Shown: piece by piece, positions 23,565 to 31,010 of the stretch
Numbering within the stretch: position 1 is the stretch's first letter
Layout of the letters: each line of letters opens with the position of its first letter
Source of the DNA: a virus
Direction: 5' to 3' (one strand)
Virus record (IMG/VR): IMGVR_UViG_3300022074_000105
Coordinates: 1-42,949 of that record
DNA length: 42,949 nucleotides
Program-made: the position numbers and the translations under genes
The notes under the pieces: model-generated
What the model was told of the DNA's origin: nothing
What the model saw: the letters and a program-made list of their open reading frames with translations, nothing else
The model's database searches: none

Positions 23565-24229
23565 AAGCATACATAATCGGTAATAACAACGATGATAGAT
23601 CGGTTACCGCAATGGCTGCTTGCATTAGCACTGCGACTCTTCCTGTTAAAATGTTCCAACAGGTATCTGCAGAAGATATAACAGAAAAGAATCTCGACCA
23701 ATACACATATCCCATTGGAGATAAAACTGTGGTGTGTAAAAAGTCAGGTTTAACTCTTCACGGTCGAGGATATGGTAATAATATAAAGGCCAAGGTTGCG
23801 TGCACTCGCAGTCATATGGCTTTGTGGAATCTTTGTATTGAACAGAATGAACCGTTAATGATTCTTGAGCACGACGCGGTGTTTATAAGATCTTTTGAGC
23901 CGTTTGATTTTGAAGGTGGCATACTTGGTTTAAACGACCCCAGAGGAGCAACTCGAAAGTCAAATGTATTTCATAAAAAGGCCTCGGCCCAAAAGGGAAT
24001 CACGTCTTGCCCTATGGTAGATAGTCAAAACGTACCTCAAGGTTTAGCGGGAAACTCAGCTTATATAATTAAACCTTTTGCTGCAAAGCATTTACTTGAA
24101 TTAGTTGATGAATATGGAATTTGGCCAAACGATGCTCTTATGTGTAATCACCTTTGTCCTGATATGCTAAAGGTTGTTTATCCTTATTATACAAAAGTGC
24201 AAGGTGTAATGTCAACAACTACAAAGTAA
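23561..24229 (+). CDS. Glycosyltransferase family 25-like
   Basis: 222 residues from the ATG at 23561. LMILEHDAVFIRSFEPF near residue 99 is the GT25 acidic motif with His, as in its two paralogues, and ACTRSHMALWNLCIEQNEP precedes it as in GT25. NSAYIIKPFAAKHLLELVDE gives the C-terminal block. It is the second of three GT25-like genes in the island. Confidence 0.76.
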   Translation: MKAYIIGNNNDDRSVTAMAACISTATLPVKMFQQVSAEDITEKNLDQYTYPIGDKTVVCKKSGLTLHGRGYGNNIKAKVACTRSHMALWNLCIEQNEPLMILEHDAVFIRSFEPFDFEGGILGLNDPRGATRKSNVFHKKASAQKGITSCPMVDSQNVPQGLAGNSAYIIKPFAAKHLLELVDEYGIWPNDALMCNHLCPDMLKVVYPYYTKVQGVMSTTTK

Positions 24230-24231
24230 TA

Positions 24232-24969
24232 ATGAATAAATTTTTAACATTTGGAGAAGGGCCTGATACGTTTAAAGCGGCAGCTTCTAGATTATCTAAA
24301 GAAGTTAAATCTCTTAATTTATTTAGCGTAATAGAGAATAACAATTTCTCTACACTGGATAAAGATTTTCAGAATAAACATAAAGATTTAATGTTTGATA
24401 ATAATAGGGGGTTTGGTTTTTGGATATGGAAATTCCATATCATTAATCGCATGTTTGAGAACAGCGAAGATGGCGATAAAGTTTTATATTCAGACGCGGG
24501 GTGCAGATATTTAGCCGATATTAAAACAAAACTTTCTGATGCTCTTGCGCTTGATTATGATGTTATTGACCACACTCACGGAGGCGATAATGATACTTTT
24601 AAAACCGGTGGTCCGGGGTATTGGTTATATGGCGCTTCAACAAATAATGAAACATGGACTAAAATGGATACGCTTAAATATCTTGAAGCTACTGAAGAAG
24701 TTCGTAAGCAAAGGATGCATGCAGCAACCGTGTTAATGTTTACTGTAAATGATAAAACGAGAAACCTTGTTAAAAAGATAGATACAATAATGCAATCCGA
24801 TTATCATTTGATTGATGATACCCCTAGTAATGAAAAAAATGTAAAAGGATTTATGAGTCATAGACACGATCAATCAATTTATTCGCTATGTCTATGTTCT
24901 GATAAAGATTTGAAGGTAAATACCAATTGTACAAATTGGGTTTCTAGATTTAGATACAAAAAGGGATGA
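24232..24969 (+). CDS. Putative GT-A glycosyltransferase
   Basis: 245 residues. NNRGFGFWIWKFHIINRMF near residue 58 then DKVLYSDAGCRYL near residue 81 match a group of uncharacterised capsule-associated transferases in which WxWKPxII is followed by a YxDAG motif in place of DxD. SHRHDQSIYSLCL near the end fits the same family. Acceptor unknown. Confidence 0.66.
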   Translation: MNKFLTFGEGPDTFKAAASRLSKEVKSLNLFSVIENNNFSTLDKDFQNKHKDLMFDNNRGFGFWIWKFHIINRMFENSEDGDKVLYSDAGCRYLADIKTKLSDALALDYDVIDHTHGGDNDTFKTGGPGYWLYGASTNNETWTKMDTLKYLEATEEVRKQRMHAATVLMFTVNDKTRNLVKKIDTIMQSDYHLIDDTPSNEKNVKGFMSHRHDQSIYSLCLCSDKDLKVNTNCTNWVSRFRYKKG

Positions 24970-25601
24970 TGAAACCTTTTGTTATAACCATTTCAGATAT
25001 TGAAGAGTCTGTGAACTCGGCTCAACGCTGTATTGACTCCGCGGAAAAGTTTGGTATTAAAGTAGAAACTTTTAATGCATTTACACCAAAAGATAAACCC
25101 TTTGATGTATTTGAAAAGCTTGGTATTAAACTAACAGATAGAATACACAAGAATCCTCATTTAAGAAGTTTGGACGCTCAGTGTTCTTGTCTGCTTTCTC
25201 ACTATTCTTTATGGCAAAAGGCAATTGATTTAAACGAACCAGTTTTGGTTTTAGAACACGACGCAGTGTTTGTAGATAAACTACCTGATCTTAAAGATTA
25301 CCTTTTGGTCAATTTAGCCAAGCCGTCATATGGTCGTTATCATCATCCTAAAAATGGTTTACACACCTTTCCGAATCCTCATTTAAAAGGAGCTCATGGA
25401 TACGCCATATCACCCAATGGCGCAAAAAGAATAATGGATACCATAAATAAAAATGGCATTTGGGCCGGTGCAGATGTATTTTTAAATTTTAGCTGGATGC
25501 AAGAATATGCGCCCTGGCCGATAAAAGCCATATCAGAATTTACTACTATACAATATACATCAGACAAAAAAGGAATAACGAAAGTTATTAAACAATCATA
25601 A
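24966..25601 (+). CDS. Glycosyltransferase family 25-like
   Basis: 211 residues; two consecutive ATGs (24966, 24969) are possible starts, with AAAAAGGG upstream. PVLVLEHDAVFVDKLPDL near residue 94 is the GT25 motif with His, and SCLLSHYSLWQKAIDLNEP before it is typical of the family. HGYAISPNGAKRIMDTINKNG closes the fold. This is the third GT25-like gene in the island. Confidence 0.76.
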   Translation: MMKPFVITISDIEESVNSAQRCIDSAEKFGIKVETFNAFTPKDKPFDVFEKLGIKLTDRIHKNPHLRSLDAQCSCLLSHYSLWQKAIDLNEPVLVLEHDAVFVDKLPDLKDYLLVNLAKPSYGRYHHPKNGLHTFPNPHLKGAHGYAISPNGAKRIMDTINKNGIWAGADVFLNFSWMQEYAPWPIKAISEFTTIQYTSDKKGITKVIKQS

Positions 25602-25609
25602 CTTATATT

Positions 25610-26341
25610 ATGGCCGGCTCGCAAATAAATCAATCATCAAAAATTATAAACGGAATCGATTTAACCATTCCAACTCCTTATCCACCGGTTAGATCAAGGG
25701 GTGGTGAAGATCCTAAAAAAATTACTGTGGCTTGCGTTTGGTGGGGAACTCTTTATGGAAAAGAGTATGTTGAAAAGTTACGCAACTCGGTTGCTCGACA
25801 TCTTACCGTTCCTCATGATTTTGTCTGTCTTACTGATCGTGATGATGTACCAGAAGGTGTAAAAAAGATCCCGCTGGAAGTTGGACCAGAGGGATGGTGG
25901 CAAAAAACTTCACTATTCAAGCCAGATCTTTTCAAGGGCAAGGTTTTATTTTTGGACTTGGACGTTATTATAATTAATTCACTTGATAAATTTGCGTCTA
26001 TTGTAAGTCCTTTTACCATGATCGAAAATTTTGGACCGAATAAAAAGCATGCCGCCCACAACTCTTCAGTTATGGTATGGACTCCTTCACCTCAAACCGA
26101 AAAAATTTATACTCAATTTTCAAAAGAAGTTACACGCGAGCTTCACGGTGATCAATGTTGGATTTGGCGAGTTATGGATAAAGATATAACCAATTATGAG
26201 CTGGATTGGGTTGACAGTTATAAGTATGGAAACCGCAATCCGTGGAAAAGAAAAACTGAAAATACTTCGATCATTGTCTTTCACGGCAATCCGAAACCGC
26301 ATGATAATATAAACTCGAGCGTAAAGAAACACTGGAGATAA
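25610..26341 (+). CDS. GT-A glycosyltransferase
   Basis: 243 residues. VACVWWGTLYGKEYVEKL near residue 42, WWQKTSLFKPDLFKGKVLFL near residue 93 followed by a DLDV metal site, then NSSVMVWTP and LHGDQCWIWRVMD and FHGNPKPHD near the end, form a coherent GT8/GT-A family pattern found in phage and bacterial glycan clusters. TATATTATG precedes the start. Base use is closer to that of core genes than in the genes upstream. Confidence 0.77.
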   Translation: MAGSQINQSSKIINGIDLTIPTPYPPVRSRGGEDPKKITVACVWWGTLYGKEYVEKLRNSVARHLTVPHDFVCLTDRDDVPEGVKKIPLEVGPEGWWQKTSLFKPDLFKGKVLFLDLDVIIINSLDKFASIVSPFTMIENFGPNKKHAAHNSSVMVWTPSPQTEKIYTQFSKEVTRELHGDQCWIWRVMDKDITNYELDWVDSYKYGNRNPWKRKTENTSIIVFHGNPKPHDNINSSVKKHWR

Positions 26342-26356
26342 TTTGCAGCTTTTTGT

Positions 26357-26914
26357 ATGAAATTAAGTGATGCAGTAAAGGGGAAAGAAGTTCTGGTAGT
26401 TGGTAACAGCAGATCTTTACTGCTACAAGATTACTCAGAACTTATTGATTCGCACGAGTTTGTTATTCGTTTTAATCTTTCAATTGCATACTTACACATG
26501 CATGCTATAGGACAAAAATGCGACGCTTGGATATTTGCCATGAAGCTTGAAAACTTATGCCAAGAAATTTATTCTAAAGCAGAAGTAAAGCCTGACCTTT
26601 GTGTAAGATACGATCGCCATCCTCCAGTGAATTTAAGACACGATTATATTCATCTTGACTGCGATCCCAAGGATGCAGCATTGGCCATTGATACAAAAAA
26701 GGATCCAAGTGTAGGGATATCTACCATTTGGTATTTACTTAATAAAGCTTCTCCTGCAAAGATTAAACTTATAGGGTTTGACTCATTTAAAAAAGCAAAC
26801 TTTTATAGAAAAAGAATAAGCCGTAGTGTAGAAAAACGTCACCATGCTAAGGCCGAAGAAAGATACTTAAACAAACAAAGTGAAGAAGAAAATATAATTT
26901 TTTTAGACAGATAA
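26357..26914 (+). CDS. GT29-like (sialyltransferase-like) glycosyltransferase
   Basis: 185 residues. VLVVGNSRSLLLQDY near residue 13, LIDSHEFVIRFNLS near residue 30 and IKLIGFDSFKKANFY near residue 137 repeat the motif set of the gene at 18613-19176. The two have diverged strongly, so they are old duplicates or separate acquisitions. This gene ends the island and is followed by the holin late promoter. Confidence 0.74.
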   Translation: MKLSDAVKGKEVLVVGNSRSLLLQDYSELIDSHEFVIRFNLSIAYLHMHAIGQKCDAWIFAMKLENLCQEIYSKAEVKPDLCVRYDRHPPVNLRHDYIHLDCDPKDAALAIDTKKDPSVGISTIWYLLNKASPAKIKLIGFDSFKKANFYRKRISRSVEKRHHAKAEERYLNKQSEEENIIFLDR

Positions 26915-26925
26915 TAAATGATTTG

Positions 26926-26933
26926 TATAAATA
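26926..26933 (+). promoter_or_regulatory. Late promoter TATAAATA
   Basis: Exact late consensus, 54 bases before the holin-like ATG at 26988. Confidence 0.7.
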
Positions 26934-26987
26934 TTTTTAGAACTGATAAAAACAAACTGTTCGATTAACACAAACAAAGAAAACAAT

Positions 26988-27185
26988 ATGGAACAACTAA
27001 TCGCATTCGTACAAGACGAAGTATGGTTTAACTGGGCAACTGCTATTATTGCGGCAGCTGCTGTTATTACTGCCTCTACCCCAACACCAGCTCAAGGATC
27101 CAAGCTTGGTTATGTTTACTGGGTTATTGACTTCCTTGCTCTGAACATTGCTAAGGCAAAGGACAAGGGCGAAGGATCGGAGTAA
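26988..27185 (+). CDS. Holin-like protein
   Basis: 65 residues. Short acidic N-terminus, an Ala-rich hydrophobic segment (AIIAAAAVITASTPTP), the polar turn AQGSK, a second hydrophobic segment (LGYVYWVIDFLALNIA) and a charged end (KAKDKGEGSE). The TPTP turn and ending resemble holin-like membrane proteins of marine phages. It would form membrane lesions at lysis. A late promoter and neighbouring spanin-like and amidase genes support this. Confidence 0.7.
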   Translation: MEQLIAFVQDEVWFNWATAIIAAAAVITASTPTPAQGSKLGYVYWVIDFLALNIAKAKDKGEGSE

Positions 27186-27203
27186 TTAAGTAAGTAATTG
27201 TAT

Positions 27204-27443
27204 ATGATGGCTATAATCAAAGCCGCACTGTATGCAGCCACTGCTGCGTGTGAGGCCTATGCAGCTCATATACAGTGGAAACGAGAAACTTATATAGATG
27301 ACATTGAAGATGAAATTGACTCTATTGCTGCTACCTCTTCTGATGCTGCAGGTAAGCTGCGTATCAAAAGGCTCTTGGGGCGCAAACAGAGATACGTTGA
27401 ACAACTCAGCCCTGTACGACCCGATGGAGATTCACCTGATTGA
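27204..27443 (+). CDS. Putative inner-membrane spanin-like protein
   Basis: 79 residues from 27204. The N-terminus is a weakly hydrophobic Ala-rich segment (MMAIIKAALYAATAACEAYA) that could anchor in the inner membrane, followed by a charged helical region (YIDDIEDEIDSIAATSS) and basic KRLLGRKQRYVEQL. A lipoprotein-like ORF starts inside it in another frame, the classic Rz/Rz1 arrangement. The anchor is weak, so the assignment is tentative. Confidence 0.55.
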   Translation: MMAIIKAALYAATAACEAYAAHIQWKRETYIDDIEDEIDSIAATSSDAAGKLRIKRLLGRKQRYVEQLSPVRPDGDSPD

Positions 27444-27540
27444 TGGTAAAAGTTATCAGTTTGAAGAAGGTACTCTTATGGGCCGGGGACAGAAATTTCA
27501 CTCCGACTATTCGTTTAGAGAAATGCTGATCGGTCAGTAA
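27298..27540 (+). CDS. Putative outer-membrane spanin-like lipoprotein (overlapping frame)
   Basis: 80 residues starting MTLKMKLTLLLLPLLMLQVS with Cys next (residue 21), a lipoprotein-like signal with an atypical lipobox (LQVSC, Gln at -3). It lies in the +1 frame of the upstream gene for its first 146 bases and extends 97 bases beyond it. The mature part is short and polar. Holin, i-spanin-like and o-spanin-like genes in a row fit a lysis cassette. Confidence 0.55.
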   Translation: MTLKMKLTLLLLPLLMLQVSCVSKGSWGANRDTLNNSALYDPMEIHLIDGKSYQFEEGTLMGRGQKFHSDYSFREMLIGQ

Positions 27541-27566
27541 AGTTAATCATACATAACTAATAATAC

Positions 27567-27602
27567 AAAAGAGCCGCTCTAGAAATAGGGCGGCTCTTTT
27601 TT
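27567..27602 (+). terminator. Rho-independent terminator
   Basis: AAAAGAGCCGC (27567-27577) pairs perfectly over 11 bases with GCGGCTCTTTT (27590-27600), then T residues. It ends the lysis transcript. As the stem is symmetric with flanking A and T runs, it can also stop the opposing minus-strand transcription. Confidence 0.95.
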
Positions 27603-27615
27603 GTTAACTTTTTCC

Positions 27616-27644
27616 TTTACAAGATTAAAACATTTTGGTATAAT
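27616..27644 (+). promoter_or_regulatory. Promoter, TTTACA-17-TATAAT, facing minus-strand genes
   Basis: TTTACA (27616-27621), 17 bases, TATAAT (27639-27644) with TGG before it. It points into the 3' end of three minus-strand genes. An ATG at 27650 opens only 20 codons, so it would make antisense RNA or a tiny leaderless peptide. Confidence 0.75.
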
Positions 27645-27665
27645 AATCTATGGTCCTTAAGGGAA

Positions 27666-27935
27666 TTAACTGTAATAAATTTTCTTTAAGTGGTCCTCAA
27701 ACTGTTCAATAATCTTAAGTCGGTTGGGCCAAAGAATGTAATCTTTTTCTGGACTACTTTTAAGGTTATTCAATAAAGGCAGAACTGCAGAGTAAAGAGA
27801 ATCAATCTTTTCTTGATTGGCATCTGCTTCAGCAGTTGTTTTTTGGATTTCTGTTTGTGCTTCTTGATATGAATTTAATTCTGTTTCGTCTACAACAGTA
27901 AATCCAAAATCGAAGAAGTCGTCGTTATTGCTCAT
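27666..27935 (-). CDS. Conserved small T4-like phage protein
   Basis: 89 residues. It opens MSNNDDFFDFGFTVVDETEL and ends with SPEKDYILWPNRLKIIEQFEDHL, two blocks I recognise from a small protein family of T4-like marine phages; the region between is a coiled-coil-like helix. Function not established. It overlaps the amidase gene by four bases and is read from the same late transcript. Confidence 0.72.
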   Translation of the reverse strand: MSNNDDFFDFGFTVVDETELNSYQEAQTEIQKTTAEADANQEKIDSLYSAVLPLLNNLKSSPEKDYILWPNRLKIIEQFEDHLKKIYYS

Positions 27936-28564
27936 AGTTCTTTAATTCTTTTTAATACCAGTTCTTGAGTTTCTTCAGAACAATCATTCTTCCGGCCTGG
28001 TGAAACTTGTTCGTGAGTGAGTATCTTGCTTTCGTCTAAACCAAATTTGCTCATAAGGTAAATACATTTCTTAGCGCAAGAATCAATTTCTGCTGCGGAA
28101 GGTGTTCGATTATTTGTATCTCCGTAAAAGGATATAGCCACACTATGACTGTTTAATCCACTGATCCCACCCCAGTTTGAACTTCCTGCATGCCATGCCT
28201 TTTTGGTATCTTTCACAAATTGAGTACGTGAACCGTCGGCAGCAATTAGATAATGATAGCTAACATTTGAAGCACTATTTAAAATCCAAGAACGTGTACC
28301 ATCATGACTTCCGCTGCTGTGATGTAGAATAATATACTTGGGAATAATTGTTCCACTTTGGTTTGGGGAAGATTTAAAAACTTCAGAATAGTCATCTTGA
28401 ATGGTTTCAACCGAAGCTTCTGGTTTTTCTGGTTCTCCTTTACCGTCATGCACAAGGTTCTCCCAAATCATCTTCCATGTTTTAGGTCCGTCAATACCAT
28501 CAGCTTTTAAACCAAGTGCAGCTTGGACCTCTTTTACGATGCCTTGTTTTCCTTTGAATCTCAT
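27932..28564 (-). CDS. N-acetylmuramoyl-L-alanine amidase (endolysin)
   Basis: 210 residues. An N-terminal peptidoglycan-binding repeat (GIVKEVQAALGLKADGIDGP, about 8-40), a linker rich in Pro, Glu and Asp, then an Amidase_2 domain with the zinc His at YIILHHSSGSHDGT (81-82), AWHAGSSNWGG near 125 and LTHEQVSPGRKNDC (H184, D194/C195). It cuts the bond between MurNAc and L-Ala. No signal peptide, so it needs the holin at 26988-27185. Late promoter just upstream. Confidence 0.9.
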   Translation of the reverse strand: MRFKGKQGIVKEVQAALGLKADGIDGPKTWKMIWENLVHDGKGEPEKPEASVETIQDDYSEVFKSSPNQSGTIIPKYIILHHSSGSHDGTRSWILNSASNVSYHYLIAADGSRTQFVKDTKKAWHAGSSNWGGISGLNSHSVAISFYGDTNNRTPSAAEIDSCAKKCIYLMSKFGLDESKILTHEQVSPGRKNDCSEETQELVLKRIKEL

Positions 28565-28584
28565 CTTTTTATAGTTGAATTATT

Positions 28585-28592
28585 TATTTATA
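28585..28592 (-). promoter_or_regulatory. Late promoter TATAAATA (minus strand)
   Basis: Exact consensus on the minus strand, 20 bases before the amidase ATG at 28564. Confidence 0.72.
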
Positions 28593-28595
28593 CAA

Positions 28596-29057
28596 TCACC
28601 GATTTCTTTTTCCTTTACCATATAAATCGGGAAACGGTGCCCGCATTTTTCTTTGTAAAGAAATAGACTCTTGAATGGTTGGTATAACGACGCAATGAAT
28701 ATGAGTATATCCTTCTTCTTTTGCAAAAGTCAACCGCTGTGATCCTCCCCAAACACTCCAAATTTTTGTATTATTGGGATCTTCAGTTCCCCAGAATTTA
28801 TCACTAGGCAAAGAGCAAATCTTTTTACGATATCTTCGTTTTGCTTCGCGAAGATCTTGGTAAGAAACCTCGACAACCAAAATAGGAAATTTCATACCGT
28901 TTTCAAGTATATCTTCCCGTAATGGACCTTTAAATGGTCGGCCGCGCAGTGTATCAACAGACGGAACTGACTGCCAAATTTCATCAACTGAAAGCGTAAT
29001 AAGAGGATAACCTTTCCAATTATCTATTACTTTACTTTCAAGAACGCGTTTTTTCAT
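28596..29057 (-). CDS. ParB/Srx-like domain protein
   Basis: 153 residues from the ATG at 29057, chosen over an in-frame upstream start because a late-type promoter lies between them. GPLREDILENGMKFPILVV near residue 43 and IWSVWGGSQRLTFAKEEGYT near residue 98 match the ParB/sulfiredoxin-like fold, in which G.HR.R-like residues bind a nucleotide. Stand-alone phage versions have no agreed role. The basic tail (GKGKRNR) may bind nucleic acid. Confidence 0.66.
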   Translation of the reverse strand: MKKRVLESKVIDNWKGYPLITLSVDEIWQSVPSVDTLRGRPFKGPLREDILENGMKFPILVVEVSYQDLREAKRRYRKKICSLPSDKFWGTEDPNNTKIWSVWGGSQRLTFAKEEGYTHIHCVVIPTIQESISLQRKMRAPFPDLYGKGKRNR

Positions 29058-29065
29058 ACAATATA

Positions 29066-29073
29066 TATTTATC
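29066..29073 (-). promoter_or_regulatory. Late-type promoter motif GATAAATA (minus strand)
   Basis: One mismatch from the late consensus, eight bases before the ATG at 29057. Confidence 0.5.
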
Positions 29074-29086
29074 CAATATATAATAC

Positions 29087-29215
29087 ATGAAGAAAAAATC
29101 ACAGTTTGAATCCAAGAAAAGAATTAAAAGACCAGGAGTCCACGCTAAATCAGGTGATTCTCGCTTGAAATCATCCAAGAATTACAAGAAACCATATAAT
29201 CGCCAGGGGAAATAG
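29087..29215 (+). CDS. Small basic conserved peptide (42 aa)
   Basis: 42 residues, very basic: MKKKSQFESKKRIKRPGVHA, then a Lys/Ser-rich half ending KKPYNRQGK. The KRIKRPGVHAKSG core is a recurring tiny protein of T4-like phages. It is probably a nucleic-acid-binding or virion peptide; its function is unknown. It is divergent from the 28596-29057 gene with 29 bases between the two starts. Confidence 0.75.
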   Translation: MKKKSQFESKKRIKRPGVHAKSGDSRLKSSKNYKKPYNRQGK

Positions 29216-29238
29216 TTTTATTTTAAGAATAAAAATCT

Positions 29239-29246
29239 TATAAATA
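29239..29246 (+). promoter_or_regulatory. Late promoter TATAAATA
   Basis: Exact late consensus, five bases before the ATG at 29252. It would express the DUF1549/DUF1553 and DUF1501 pair late in infection. Confidence 0.75.
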
Positions 29247-29251
29247 TATCC

Positions 29252-31000
29252 ATGGTTAGGTTAATACTTGTTACTGCACTAGTCCTGGTTTCTAATTATG
29301 CATTGGGAGAGGTCTCACCCAGCTTAAAAATCGACCAACTTATTGCAAGTAATTTACGCGCAAATAAAGTGGCAATGCCCACAAAGGCATCGGACGAAGT
29401 GTTTGTTCGCCGTGCTTATCTAGACATTGTTGGAAGAATCCCAACATACGACGACCGCGAAACATTCATTCGCGACCCCAATAAAGAAGCTCTTATTGAA
29501 AAGCTGATTAATTCACAAGGATATGTCGAGTCAATGTTTAACTTCTATGCTGACTTGCTTAGGATTAAACGAAAGGTGGTTAACAACGTTCCGGCTGATA
29601 CCTATATCACTTGGATCAAAGAGCAGATCGCGGTTAACACTCATTACGACGAGTTTGTCAAACAGCTTCTAACAGCTGAAGGCGACATTTACGATAACCC
29701 TGCAGTTGGGTATTACCTAAAGGACGAAGGAATGCTACTTGACAATGTGGCAAACACCTTTACGGCTCTTGCAGGAACAAATATCTCATGCGCTCAATGC
29801 CATGACCATCCGTTTGATGAATGGACTCAAATGGATTACTACAATATCACCGCTTTCTTTTCCACGCTAAACACGCGAGGTCTTGCCGAGGAGAGATCCA
29901 TTTACGGCAAGCTTAGAACAGAAGCTCGCGCTTCGGACGAAAAGGGTGATACCCGTGGAGCGATTAACAGGCTCGGTCAGTGGTGGGCAGTTGGAGGATA
30001 TCGTAACACAATTACCCATGATCCTAAAAAGGTTTTAAAGCTTCCTCACGATTACAAATACAGCGATGCCGAACCATATGAAACGGTTGAAGCTCGTACA
30101 CCAATTGGCCAAGTTCTTCGAGAAGGTAGCGAACGCGGTACATTAACACAGGACTTTGCTAAATGGTTTACTGATGATCAGCATCCGACCTTTGCTACCA
30201 ATATTGTAAATCGTCTTTGGTATAAAGCGTTTGGATTCAAGCTTATCCATTTTACCCTTAATGACATTGCTCTTTTTGATGAACTGCGTCACAGTAAAAA
30301 CGCCGAGCTTGTTCAGTACTTAACTCAACTGATTAAAGATCTTGACTATGATACGCGGGAGTTTAATCGCATTCTTTACAATACTCGGTTTTACTCTTCT
30401 CAATCAGATGACGGCGACACGTTTCGTGGACCAAAGATGAGACGCATGACTTCAGCTCAGCTTTGGGACAGCATTGTTACACTACATACTGGAGACGTTG
30501 ATGCATGGCAACCTGCTGATCTTCGAGGAACATACCGTGAGCTCTTCACAACTGATTTGGCAAGCGTTAATTCAACCACCGCATTAGAGACCTACGCTGA
30601 ATACCAAAAGCTACAGCGGCAGTATTACGAAGGTGCTCCAAAAATGGGACGTGAAATGATGATACGTTCTTCAAATATTTTTGAAGGTTCGGCTGGTAAT
30701 TTCATGCTTGAGTTTGGAAGGTCTGATAGGAATCTAATCGAGACTGGTAATGAAGACGCAAACATTACTCAGATTCTAACCCTTATGAACGGTCCTTTAA
30801 CCAAAGGCCTTATGGACGATAACAATCAGGTTATTGATAGGTTGGCCGATTGGAACAAAGACACTGCGATTGAATACCTTTTTGCTTCTTACATCGGCAG
30901 GTATCCAACAGAGCAAGAGATTAAAAACTTTATGAATGTTCCCTTTGCGGACATTGTGTGGGTGTTGATTAATAGCCACGAATTTAAACTTATTATTTAA
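29252..31000 (+). CDS. Exported DUF1549/DUF1553 protein with CxxCH motif
   Basis: 582 residues. A signal peptide (VRLILVTALVLVSNYALG, about 2-19) is followed by a DUF1549 domain (VFVRRAYLDIVGRIPTYDD near residue 50; CAQCHDHPFDEWTQ at 180-193 with a c-type haem motif) and a DUF1553 domain (NIVNRLWYKAFGFKL near residue 320; the C-terminal LFASYIGRYPTEQEI). Such proteins, usually 700-1000 residues with an extra cytochrome domain, are abundant in Planctomycetota and Verrucomicrobiota, always beside DUF1501 genes. Here the cytochrome domain is missing. I know of no assigned function and no common phage example. Confidence 0.9.
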   Translation: MVRLILVTALVLVSNYALGEVSPSLKIDQLIASNLRANKVAMPTKASDEVFVRRAYLDIVGRIPTYDDRETFIRDPNKEALIEKLINSQGYVESMFNFYADLLRIKRKVVNNVPADTYITWIKEQIAVNTHYDEFVKQLLTAEGDIYDNPAVGYYLKDEGMLLDNVANTFTALAGTNISCAQCHDHPFDEWTQMDYYNITAFFSTLNTRGLAEERSIYGKLRTEARASDEKGDTRGAINRLGQWWAVGGYRNTITHDPKKVLKLPHDYKYSDAEPYETVEARTPIGQVLREGSERGTLTQDFAKWFTDDQHPTFATNIVNRLWYKAFGFKLIHFTLNDIALFDELRHSKNAELVQYLTQLIKDLDYDTREFNRILYNTRFYSSQSDDGDTFRGPKMRRMTSAQLWDSIVTLHTGDVDAWQPADLRGTYRELFTTDLASVNSTTALETYAEYQKLQRQYYEGAPKMGREMMIRSSNIFEGSAGNFMLEFGRSDRNLIETGNEDANITQILTLMNGPLTKGLMDDNNQVIDRLADWNKDTAIEYLFASYIGRYPTEQEIKNFMNVPFADIVWVLINSHEFKLII

Positions 31001-31010
31001 AGGAAAAAAT

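Noticed and set aside
29752-29812. CxxCH as proof of a cytochrome
   Set aside because: CAQCHDHPFD is a conserved block of DUF1549 itself, so haem binding is possible but not shown by the motif alone.
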